DNA from: an uncultured Ruminococcus sp.
GTDB taxonomy: Bacteria; Bacillota; Clostridia; Oscillospirales; Ruminococcaceae
Direction of reading: 5' to 3'
DNA: 64,000 bases
Assembly (NCBI GenBank): GCA_934463425.1
Contig: CAKSJP010000007.1
Coordinates: 1 to 64,000, forward strand
The translations under genes and the position numbers were made by a program. Below, in pieces: positions 1 through 6,615 of this stretch. Position 1 is the first letter of the stretch. Every line of letters begins with the position of its first letter. The notes under the pieces were generated by a model. The model saw only the letters and a list, made by a program, of their open reading frames with translations, made no database searches and had not been told where the DNA came from.

Positions 1-30
1 GCGACCAAGATTCCTCTTAGTCGCTTTGCA
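1..30 (+). terminator. possible hairpin at the window edge
   Basis: Arms GCGAC-c-AAGA and TCTT-a-GTCGC enclose a TTCC loop (1-24) and a T-rich stretch follows. It could terminate a gene left of the window. No gene reading into it is visible, so the role is uncertain. Nothing else is seen in 25-115. Confidence 0.3.
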
Positions 31-115
31 TAAATTTTCTTTTGAATCTTTGTCTAACTTTTTGGGGTCAGTTCAAATCGTATGTGAGCTGTTTTACAAT
101 ATGAAATCAGATTTT

Positions 116-1873
116 TTATTTCAGCATTTCAACTGCATCTTCTGCGATCTGCTCTGCTGTCAGACGGTTTTTCTGCAGCACCTCCTGTGCATCATAGCGG
201 TCAAGAAATTCCTTCTGCAAACCGTAACACTTTGTCCTGACAGCAGAATCACCATAAAACCGCGCGATCTTTTCGCCGAAGCCGCCGTCCAGAATGCCGT
301 CCTCCAGTGTGATTACAACCTTGTGGTCAGCTTTCAGCTGTTCCAGCAGTGCGGCATCCTGTCCCGTGATATAATACGGATTGATGACAGTTGGTGCAAC
401 ACCGGTTTTTTCCTGAATCTTCCCGGCTGCTGCCACACCCAGGTGGTAGAATGAACCCAATGCCAGAATTGCCACATCGCTTCCCTGCTGTGTCACTTCA
501 TAGCGGTTCAGTTCGCCGAAATCCTTTGTCACTGCCTTACCGTCAGAAATATACTGTGCCGGCACACGGATCGCAACCGGATGCGCATCCTGATCCAGCG
601 CCCAATCCAGCATCGCCTTGTAGTCCTCCACCGTTACCGGCGCCAGATAAACCAGATTCGGAATGTTGGAGATCATGGGAATGTCATAAATACCCAGGTG
701 TGTTACGTCATTCATGCCAAAGACAGAAGCCGCAAAAACAGCAATGGTCACAGCGCTGTTGTTGATGCAGACATCCTGAGACAGCTGGTCATAGGTACGC
801 TGTAAGAAAGAACTGTACACACCCCAGAACGGCTTGCCGCCATTTTTGGCGATACCAGATGCCATAGCAGCAGCCTGTTCTTCGGCAATACCCACATCCA
901 TAAACTGCTTGCCTGCCTTTTTCCGGATTTCCTCTGTGAATCCGAATACCGTCGGTGTTGCGGAAGTGATCGCACAGACACGCGCATCCTCTGCCATTTT
1001 CTTTTGCAGATACGCAGCGGTAAAGCTGCCGTAATCCCCTTCGCTGTCAAAAGAGACAGTGGACTTTCCGGTGGCAATGTCAAACGGCATGCACCAGTGC
1101 CACTGTTCCTTGTGCTGCTCTGCCGGCGCATAGCCCTTGCCTTTCAGGGTCACAATATGCACCACCACCGGCTTGGTGCTGTCCTTGACCTGCTGGAATG
1201 CTGCAATCAGGGACGGGATATCGTTGCCATCCTTGACAAAGACATAATCCAGACCCATCGCACGGAACAGATTGCACTCCGACTTGCCGTCAGTTTCCCG
1301 GAGCAGCTTCAGGTTTTTGTACAGACCGCCGTGATTCTCAGCGATAGACATATCGTTGTCATTTACTACAATGATAAAGTTGGTATCCATTTCACCGGCA
1401 AAATCCAGACCCTCCAGTGCTTCACCGCCGCTGAGCGAACCGTCACCGATCACCGCGATCACGTTGCCGCTTTCGCCCTTCAGATCCCGTCCCTTTGCCA
1501 GACCGCTGGCAAGGCTGACGGAGGTAGAGGTATGCCCCACAGTAAAGAAATCATGTTCGCTCTCGTGCGGGTCGGTATACCCCGAGATATCGTCAAAGTG
1601 CTCCTCGTACAGATAGGAATCTTTTCTGCCGGTCAGCATCTTATGGGGATAGCTCTGGTGTGAAACGTCAAATACGATCTTGTCCTTGGGAGAATCAAAA
1701 ACATAGTGCATGGCGATCGTCGCCTCTACCATGCCGAAGTTCGGGCCAAAGTGTCCGCCGTGTTTGCTCAGACGGAACAGCAGCGCCTGGCGCATTTCTT
1801 CTGCCAGTGCTTTCAGTTCATCCTGATTCAGTTTCTTGACATCTTCCGGTGCATTGATTTTTTCCAGATACAT
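116..1873 (-). CDS. 1-deoxy-D-xylulose-5-phosphate synthase family (DXS-like, divergent paralogue)
   Basis: 585-residue thiamine-diphosphate enzyme of the DXS/transketolase fold. The family condenses pyruvate and glyceraldehyde-3-phosphate to DXP for isoprenoid and thiamine synthesis. The N-terminal part has the HGGHFGPNFG segment (about residues 39-48), DSPKDKIVFDVSHQSYPHK and the ThDP/Mg motif GDGSLSGGEAL...NDNDMSI (about residues 145-175), then a transketolase Pyr domain and C-terminal domain. It is slightly shorter than usual (about 620). The usual DRAG-VG-DG-THxGxFD block is degraded to ASVFGMNDVTHLGIYD, and the phosphate-binding FRYPRG is replaced by AIRVPAQ. A housekeeping DXS role is therefore doubtful. 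It starts at ATG 1873 with AGGAGG seven bases upstream, and the merR stop codon overlaps that ribosome site, so the two genes form one operon. Family assignment is secure; the exact substrate is not. Confidence 0.8.
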   Translation of the reverse strand: MYLEKINAPEDVKKLNQDELKALAEEMRQALLFRLSKHGGHFGPNFGMVEATIAMHYVFDSPKDKIVFDVSHQSYPHKMLTGRKDSYLYEEHFDDISGYTDPHESEHDFFTVGHTSTSVSLASGLAKGRDLKGESGNVIAVIGDGSLSGGEALEGLDFAGEMDTNFIIVVNDNDMSIAENHGGLYKNLKLLRETDGKSECNLFRAMGLDYVFVKDGNDIPSLIAAFQQVKDSTKPVVVHIVTLKGKGYAPAEQHKEQWHWCMPFDIATGKSTVSFDSEGDYGSFTAAYLQKKMAEDARVCAITSATPTVFGFTEEIRKKAGKQFMDVGIAEEQAAAMASGIAKNGGKPFWGVYSSFLQRTYDQLSQDVCINNSAVTIAVFAASVFGMNDVTHLGIYDIPMISNIPNLVYLAPVTVEDYKAMLDWALDQDAHPVAIRVPAQYISDGKAVTKDFGELNRYEVTQQGSDVAILALGSFYHLGVAAAGKIQEKTGVAPTVINPYYITGQDAALLEQLKADHKVVITLEDGILDGGFGEKIARFYGDSAVRTKCYGLQKEFLDRYDAQEVLQKNRLTAEQIAEDAVEMLK

Positions 1874-1884
1874 GATCGTTCCTC

Positions 1885-2283
1885 CTAATCTTTCTTTTCT
1901 GCCGGGTCCTTCTCCCAGGAAAGCACCCCGGTCTCCACTGCCGCCTCATATCGGCTGATCTTATAGTTCAGACGATCTAATGTGGCATTGATCTGCGCTT
2001 TTTGTTCCAGCAGTGCCTCACGCTGATCCAACAAAAGCTGAAGCCGCGCCGGAATAGTATCCTCTCCCTGCTGACAGAGTTTGACATACTCGATCATTAC
2101 CTCGATCGGCAGTCCGGCGCTGCGCATACAGAGAGCAAGTTCTACCCATCCCAGATCATCCGGCTGATAATTCCGGATGCCGCTGGGCGTTCGCGTCACC
2201 TTTGGGATCATTCCCACACGTTCATAATAACGCAGCGTATCCTGAGAGATCTGATATTTTTCACTGACTTCTTTAATGGTCAT
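1885..2283 (-). CDS. MerR-family transcriptional regulator
   Basis: 132 residues. It opens with the MerR winged helix (MTIKEVSEKYQISQDTLRYYERVG, then a PxVxRxxxGxRNY wing), followed by the long coiled-coil dimerisation helix (about residues 75-115). Length and spacing match the small AdhR/NmlR-like MerR proteins. No cysteine pair typical of metal sensors is present, so the effector is unknown. It is the first gene of an operon with the DXS-like enzyme 11 bp downstream. Its own promoter has the 19-bp spacer expected for MerR activation by DNA distortion, suggesting autoregulation and control of the downstream enzyme. Confidence 0.9.
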   Translation of the reverse strand: MTIKEVSEKYQISQDTLRYYERVGMIPKVTRTPSGIRNYQPDDLGWVELALCMRSAGLPIEVMIEYVKLCQQGEDTIPARLQLLLDQREALLEQKAQINATLDRLNYKISRYEAAVETGVLSWEKDPAEKKD

Positions 2284-2304
2284 TTGCTCACCTCCAGCGA
2301 CTCT

Positions 2305-2335
2305 ATTATAACACTTAGAGTTTGCTCCAGGTCAA
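2305..2335 (-). promoter_or_regulatory. MerR-type promoter of merR/DXS-like operon
   Basis: On the minus strand TTGACC (2330-2335) and TATAAT (2305-2310) are separated by 19 bp rather than 17. The spacer holds the imperfect dyad GGAGcaaaCTCTA. A stretched spacer with a dyad in it is the hallmark of MerR-controlled promoters. The start codon of merR lies about 22 bp downstream of the -10 box. Confidence 0.75.
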
Positions 2336-2365
2336 TAGCTGCTCCGCAGATTTTACAGTTCATTC

Positions 2366-2406
2366 ACAAAAAAAGCTTCCTGAAACGGAAAAGTCCCCAG
2401 GAAGCT
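2366..2406 (-). terminator. rho-independent terminator of the ABC/LytTR operon
   Basis: Arms AGCTTCCTG (2374-2382) and CAGGAAGCT (2398-2406) form a 9-bp stem, followed on the minus strand by seven T residues (2367-2373). It ends transcripts coming from the gene that stops at 2582 and insulates the merR promoter. Confidence 0.8.
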
Positions 2407-2421
2407 CTTTGGTGAATTTAT

Positions 2422-2582
2422 GAACCTGTCTTCACAAGAAATATGTGTGGATTTTCGAGCATAATTTTGTTGCAGACAAGGCAAAAATACGCAGGCGGGC
2501 TGTCGCCCGGCAAGTATTTTTTACGCAGTATGCAGCAAAATTTGCCGAAAAGACACTTGTATACGCTTGTGAAGACAGGTTC
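2422..2582. repeat. 161-bp imperfect palindrome with 17-bp perfect terminal inverted repeats
   Basis: GAACCTGTCTTCACAAG at 2422-2438 is the exact reverse complement of 2566-2582. The interior is also mostly self-complementary, so the whole unit can fold as one long hairpin with a GC-rich tip near CGGGCTGTCGCCCGG. The right end abuts the stop codon of the neighbouring gene. A 16/17 match to one terminus occurs alone at 51356-51372. It looks like a MITE or REP-type element; no target duplication is obvious. Confidence 0.75.
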
Positions 2583-2941
2583 TATAATTGTTCGATAGAA
2601 TCCCGCTGATAAAAATTCGGATTTCCCATCGGCTCTGCCGTCAAGCGAAAAATCACGCATCCATCCAGGCAGACGATCGTCTTGCTGTATTTTCCGTCAC
2701 CGCCCAGATACTGCAAGTCACCGCCGCTGCGAACGGCCTCCATCAGCGGATAGAGCAGAGGCATGGTCTTGCTGCAAATTCCGCAGCCGTCCCCGTTTAC
2801 AGGACATCCATAGGTGCAGTGATACACATCACCGATCTCTTCTCCGTTTCGACAATAATTTTCAGTTTGATCGCCGCGCAAAAAGCCAGTCACAGTTATG
2901 GTAAATGCATAATCTTCTGCAAACCATTTTTTCATATCCAA
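2582..2941 (-). CDS. TIGR04076-like small protein
   Basis: 119 residues, no signal peptide or membrane segment. The pattern of an N-terminal beta-strand region, CxxGxxxGDV, then a Cys cluster (YGCPVNGDGCGICSKT, about residues 43-60), LYPLMEAVRSGG and a late VCLDGCVIF strand resembles the small TIGR04076 family of unknown function found widely in anaerobes. The cysteines could bind a metal or FeS centre, which is inference. It is the last gene of the ABC/LytTR operon, starting 4 bp after the lipoprotein gene, and its stop codon touches the palindromic element at 2422-2582. Confidence 0.65.
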   Translation of the reverse strand: MDMKKWFAEDYAFTITVTGFLRGDQTENYCRNGEEIGDVYHCTYGCPVNGDGCGICSKTMPLLYPLMEAVRSGGDLQYLGGDGKYSKTIVCLDGCVIFRLTAEPMGNPNFYQRDSIEQL

Positions 2942-2945
2942 TCTC

Positions 2946-3689
2946 CTATTGAATCGAATCGATCTTCCATTGACCGCCGTCCATTACGATTTGTACAGTC
3001 AGTACCGCAGTTGCGCCAAAGTTGTCATACTGCATGGAAGCGGCAAAGGAATTTTCTGTGACATTTGCAACTTCCACCTGCTCCGGATCTAACCAGGCAA
3101 AGCCGCCGCTGGTCGCATACTGTCTGCCGTACAGACCGCCGTTTGCATCAATATACAGCGGCTGGTCTGTTCCCAAAATTGCAGAATACCGCGCATCGAT
3201 CATTTTCTGCGTCAGGTTAGACTCCAGATATCCCTTTAAGTCTGCCGTGCTGGAGAACTGTGTCTTTGCCACCTTTTCATATACCGCGCCGTACTTTGCA
3301 GACTGCACAATATCGTTTTCATCCTTGGGCAGATTGCCGCTGCCGATGCGGTCGATGTAATCCAGAGCGCCCAGTAGGCACTTGGCTGTTTCTGCGTATT
3401 CCGCTGTGTTTCCTGCATCTGCTGCAGCGGCTTGTGCTGTTGTCTCGGCCGCGCCGCTTTCCGTCGGTGTTGGAATCGTTTCTGCGGTTGTCTCCGCATT
3501 GGGTTCGGTTTCTGATGCAGTTTCTGCTGCCGTGGTTTCTGTTGTCTCGGCTGCTGTAGTTTCTGTAGCGGCAGTTTCCGCATCCGATGAGGAAACCGGC
3601 GTGTCTACCTCTGTACAGCCTGCAAAACCAGTCAGCACTGCCGCGGACAAAAGCGCCGCCAGCCATTTTTGTCTATTTTTCTTTTTCAT
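2946..3689 (-). CDS. lipoprotein with Thr/Ala/Glu-rich linker, unknown function
   Basis: 247 residues. Signal peptide with lipobox LTGFAGC (lipidated Cys about residue 25). A low-complexity linker rich in AETT/TTAAE repeats runs over about residues 35-95. A folded domain follows (about 95-247) with a central helix region and late beta strands ending in a WKID motif, as in many small extracytoplasmic domains that resemble NTF2/DUF4878 folds. The start is supported by GGAGG nine bases upstream, and the gene overlaps the end of the DUF3021 gene by 17 bp. It is probably tethered to the outer membrane face and co-expressed with the ABC exporter. No specific function is recognised. Confidence 0.7.
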   Translation of the reverse strand: MKKKNRQKWLAALLSAAVLTGFAGCTEVDTPVSSSDAETAATETTAAETTETTAAETASETEPNAETTAETIPTPTESGAAETTAQAAAADAGNTAEYAETAKCLLGALDYIDRIGSGNLPKDENDIVQSAKYGAVYEKVAKTQFSSTADLKGYLESNLTQKMIDARYSAILGTDQPLYIDANGGLYGRQYATSGGFAWLDPEQVEVANVTENSFAASMQYDNFGATAVLTVQIVMDGGQWKIDSIQ

Positions 3690-4152
3690 AGGGTGTTCCC
3701 TCCTGTTTTTTCGCGTGAAATTCTTTCAGTTTCTCATTCATCTCATTCGCGGTTCGCTTATATGCCTGATAATTCATCGCTGATGTAAAGCTATAGACTG
3801 CCGCGATCGTAACGCACATTCCCAAAACACCAAAAAATGTAGGTGTATACCAGCCGTAAAAATAGGTACAGATCAATACCATTGCCGTAATCAAAACATA
3901 ATGGATCACCAGGCGGATCATTGCCTCCCGATTTCCCATGTCTTTCTTTCGCGGCAGAACAAGTTCTGTAATAACACCGGTCAGCACGCCGATCAGCAAA
4001 ATCTCCGGCAGCATGACAAATGAAATCTGCCCATGAAACGGCAGATCCCCATTCACCAGATTGGTAACACTGCCCCAGAATATACAAGCGATCAGTGTCC
4101 CGGTCGTCGATGCCGTTATGATCGAAAGCATTTTTTTGATTCTATTCCACAT
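3673..4152 (-). CDS. DUF3021 family membrane protein
   Basis: 159 residues with four hydrophobic segments (about 10-30, 45-65, 80-100, 105-125) and a basic, charged C-terminal tail. DUF3021 proteins are small four-helix membrane proteins that almost always sit directly after a LytTR DNA-binding gene. In characterised LytTR regulatory systems this kind of membrane partner inhibits the transcription factor. Here it begins 9 bp after the LytTR gene. It is likely a membrane-bound antagonist or sensor for that regulator. Confidence 0.8.
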   Translation of the reverse strand: MWNRIKKMLSIITASTTGTLIACIFWGSVTNLVNGDLPFHGQISFVMLPEILLIGVLTGVITELVLPRKKDMGNREAMIRLVIHYVLITAMVLICTYFYGWYTPTFFGVLGMCVTIAAVYSFTSAMNYQAYKRTANEMNEKLKEFHAKKQEGTPYEKEK

Positions 4153-4161
4153 CGCCGCACC

Positions 4162-4602
4162 TCACAATCCAAGCCGCTTTTTCACATTCGGAACATACTG
4201 CCGGGAGATAATGACCTTCTCCCCGTTTTGCAGCATGGCTTCAAATCGTCCGCTGAAAGACGGCGCAAACCGCTCCACCTTCGCCAGATTCAAGATCATG
4301 GACTTTGAGATCCGGATGAAATCCATTCCGGAAAAGCGCTGTTCCAGTTCGTACAGTTTATATTTCAATTCTGACACCTCTGCCCTGCCGTAGGCAAAAA
4401 CCTTGTTATCTACAGACTCAAAGTAGAAAACCTCTTCCGGATGGAGCACGCTCATACTGCCATCGGTATGATAGCACATCAGCTTTTCATTTTCCAGCTG
4501 CAATGCATGCAGCAGTTCCGTCACACGCTCTGAAAGCGCATTGGCCCGGATGATGATTTCCTCTTCTCCCCCCGGCGGCAGATTTTCGATAATTACTCTC
4601 AT
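4162..4602 (-). CDS. LytTR-domain DNA-binding regulator
   Basis: 146 residues. A short N-terminal region (MRVIIENLPPGGEEEIIIRA) is followed by a complete LytTR domain (about 45-146) with HPEEVFYFESVDNKVFAY, the FIRISKSMILNLAKV block and a final GEKVIISRQYVPNVKKRL. There is no receiver domain, so it belongs to the stand-alone LytTR plus DUF3021 class. Its ATG overlaps the TGA of the permease (ATGA), which fixes the start; a longer open frame upstream is only the permease region read in another frame. Expected to bind the direct repeats at 6475-6507 and control its own operon. Confidence 0.85.
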   Translation of the reverse strand: MRVIIENLPPGGEEEIIIRANALSERVTELLHALQLENEKLMCYHTDGSMSVLHPEEVFYFESVDNKVFAYGRAEVSELKYKLYELEQRFSGMDFIRISKSMILNLAKVERFAPSFSGRFEAMLQNGEKVIISRQYVPNVKKRLGL

Positions 4603-5498
4603 GTATGGCTCTGTTTCCTTTCTGCCAGATAATGTGCTGCAAGATATGCACCCAATAATACCAGAACTGTACTCCCCACATACACATACATTGCAGGGAT
4701 TGTCACTGTTTTTCCGGAAAACTCCACTGCACAGTCCAGTTTTTCTTGTATAACATCCATAACTTCCTGAGGGACATTCTCCTTCTGCATCTGTGCCAGA
4801 ACTCCGTGCATAGCATGATTCCGCACCAGTGAGGTCATATAGGTGCTCGGCAAAAAAGACAGCATCTTTTGCAGACCGCTGCCGAAACTGGAAATCGGCA
4901 TATATGCGCCGCAAATGAAGCCGTAGCCGGCACTGACAATAGTACCCACCGCCGAGATCTGCCCCTGTGTGTTCAGGAAAAAGTGAATCAGTGAGGAAAG
5001 CGCTGTGCCAAACAGTACCAGCAGTACAACATCTGTCCCCAACAGCAAAAGATCCTTTCCGGAAAAGAACCAGCCAACCATCCGCACATAACCCAGACAA
5101 AGCGCCAAAGCTGTGAAACATACCAACAGCGACGAGAGTGCTGCTCCCAGAAAATAACTGCCGGACAGTGCTGCGCTGCTTACCGGGGCAATGGTCAGAT
5201 CTCTCCGTGCACCGGTGATCTTGTCCTGTACCATCAGCATATTAGAGCAGAATGGTACAGTAACACAGCTGACTGCCAGAATGGAAGAGATCAGCTGTGC
5301 ACCAACTGCACCGTCGATCAGTTTTTGAGAAACTGAAAAGCTGCCCGGAAGATTGGACGCAAATGAATCCCGGTATACATTTCCTAAAAAAGTCACATAC
5401 AGCACCAGCAAAATTGCCGGCGTGATAAGCGAAGTAAAAAACATGCCCTTGTCTTTAAAATACAGCTTAACATTGCGAAACACCAGAGCTTTCAGCAT
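4599..5498 (-). CDS. ABC-2 type transporter permease
   Basis: About 299 residues with six predicted membrane segments and a long extracytoplasmic loop after the first helix (MLKALVFRNVKLYFKDKGMFF, ITPAILLVLYVTFLG), typical of ABC-2 exporters. ATG 5498 is chosen because GGAGG lies eight bases upstream; an in-frame GTG at 5513 is an alternative. The gene overlaps the ATPase by 32 bp and the LytTR gene by 4 bp, indicating translational coupling. Together with the ATPase it forms an exporter, perhaps for a peptide, antibiotic or lipid; the substrate cannot be read from sequence. Confidence 0.88.
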   Translation of the reverse strand: MLKALVFRNVKLYFKDKGMFFTSLITPAILLVLYVTFLGNVYRDSFASNLPGSFSVSQKLIDGAVGAQLISSILAVSCVTVPFCSNMLMVQDKITGARRDLTIAPVSSAALSGSYFLGAALSSLLVCFTALALCLGYVRMVGWFFSGKDLLLLGTDVVLLVLFGTALSSLIHFFLNTQGQISAVGTIVSAGYGFICGAYMPISSFGSGLQKMLSFLPSTYMTSLVRNHAMHGVLAQMQKENVPQEVMDVIQEKLDCAVEFSGKTVTIPAMYVYVGSTVLVLLGAYLAAHYLAERKQSHT

Positions 5499-6405
5499 AA
5501 GCACCACCTCCACTTGATTTTCCCGTCACTGCCAGAAATACATCATCCATTCTGCCCTTTGCGATCTCATAATCCAGAAACAGCTCCGGATGCTGTATGA
5601 TAAGTTTCGTTGCCGTCTTGGTGTCCGGTACAGAAATGCGAAATGCTTCTCCGGTTTTTTGATAAGGCATTTTCAAAGCAGCCACATCTGCCTCCTTGAC
5701 ATGATACAGCGTCACATAATCCCCGGTGTAGCGATTTTTCAATTCCAGAGGTGTTCCTTGTGCGGCGATCCTTCCTTCGTCCAAAATCACCACCTGATCA
5801 GCTCCGGCGGCTTCCTCCATATAGTGCGTTGTCAAAAACACTGTCATGCCTTTCTTCTGCCGCAATGTCTCAATCACATTCCAGACTGTCTGCCGTGTCT
5901 GAGGATCTAACCCGGTAGTCGGTTCATCCAGGATCAGCAGCTTCGGCCGATGAAAAATGGCACGGGCAATGTCGATCCGCCGCCGCTGTCCGCCGGAAAG
6001 CTTTCCTACGGGACGGCGCAGCAGCGGACGCAGTTCCAGCAGCTCGTCCAGCTCCAGCAATCGTTTCTGAAACGCTCTTCCGGTAATGCCGTAGAGGGCG
6101 GCGCGATACCGCAGATTGTCCTGTACTGTAAGCTGCTTATCCAACGCCGAATTTTGAAAGACAACGCCCAGATCTTTCCGGACAGCGTCACGTTCCTCCC
6201 GGACATTTTTTCCATGAATGCGAATCTCGCCGGCATCCTGCCGCAGCTGTCCGCACAGCATGGAAATGGTTGTACTTTTTCCGGCGCCGTTTACCCCCAG
6301 AAATGCAAACAGCTGTCCGGTCTGTACCTGAAAAGAGAGGTCGTTTACTGCGTGAATGCTTCCAAATCGTTTTTGCAGATGTGTGATTTCAATACATGGT
6401 TCCAT
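5467..6405 (-). CDS. ABC transporter ATP-binding protein (ABC-2 exporter)
   Basis: 312 residues. Walker A GVNGAGKST (about 37-45), Q-loop VVFQNSALD, signature LSGGQRRR (about 138), Walker B LLILDEPTTGLD and switch His in LTTHYMEEA are all present. A C-terminal extension (about 215-312) resembles the DUF4162 region of drug/antibiotic exporter ATPases. First gene of the operon ATPase - permease - LytTR - DUF3021 - lipoprotein - TIGR04076. The ribosome site before ATG 6405 is weak. A promoter at 6439-6467 and repeat operators directly precede it. Confidence 0.92.
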   Translation of the reverse strand: MEPCIEITHLQKRFGSIHAVNDLSFQVQTGQLFAFLGVNGAGKSTTISMLCGQLRQDAGEIRIHGKNVREERDAVRKDLGVVFQNSALDKQLTVQDNLRYRAALYGITGRAFQKRLLELDELLELRPLLRRPVGKLSGGQRRRIDIARAIFHRPKLLILDEPTTGLDPQTRQTVWNVIETLRQKKGMTVFLTTHYMEEAAGADQVVILDEGRIAAQGTPLELKNRYTGDYVTLYHVKEADVAALKMPYQKTGEAFRISVPDTKTATKLIIQHPELFLDYEIAKGRMDDVFLAVTGKSSGGGAYAESSGVSQC

Positions 6406-6438
6406 TTGTCATCGCCGCCTTTCAGAAGTTATGGTTTC

Positions 6439-6467
6439 ATTATATCGCACCTTCCGCCGATTTTCAA
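6439..6467 (-). promoter_or_regulatory. promoter of the ABC/LytTR operon
   Basis: TTGAAA (6462-6467) and TATAAT (6439-6444) are 17 bp apart on the minus strand, about 34 bp before the ATPase start codon. Confidence 0.75.
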
Positions 6468-6474
6468 GAGGGAT

Positions 6475-6507
6475 CCGGTAAGATGTCATTTCAAGCCTGT
6501 AAGATGC
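6475..6507 (-). promoter_or_regulatory. tandem 12-bp repeats, probable LytTR operator
   Basis: On the minus strand GCATCTTACAGG (6496-6507) and ACATCTTACCGG (6475-6486) are direct repeats differing at two positions and offset by 21 bp, two helical turns. They end seven bases upstream of the -35 box. LytTR regulators bind paired direct repeats just upstream of the promoter they activate, and the operon encodes one. Confidence 0.65.
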
Positions 6508-6552
6508 AAAAAGCACATACTCCCGCGATTCATCGGAGAGTATGTGCTTTTT
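6507..6552 (-). terminator. terminator of the giant surface-protein gene
   Basis: Arms AAAAGCACATACTC (6509-6522) and GAGTATGTGCTTTT (6538-6551) form a 14-bp stem with T-runs on both strands. It lies 64 bp after the stop codon of the giant gene. Confidence 0.85.
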
Positions 6553-6615
6553 CATGCGGATCTGTCCATGCAGATCCTTCTGTACACCAGGCTCGCTTAA
6601 CAGCCCTTCACTGTG

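Noticed and set aside
2418..2660. 80-codon minus-strand frame
   Set aside because: It lies mostly within the palindromic element and the end of the TIGR04076-like gene, and has no ribosome site.
4603..5121. Upstream extension of the LytTR frame to 319 codons
   Set aside because: The extension reads the permease gene in another frame; the ATGA overlap and domain start set the LytTR start at 4602.
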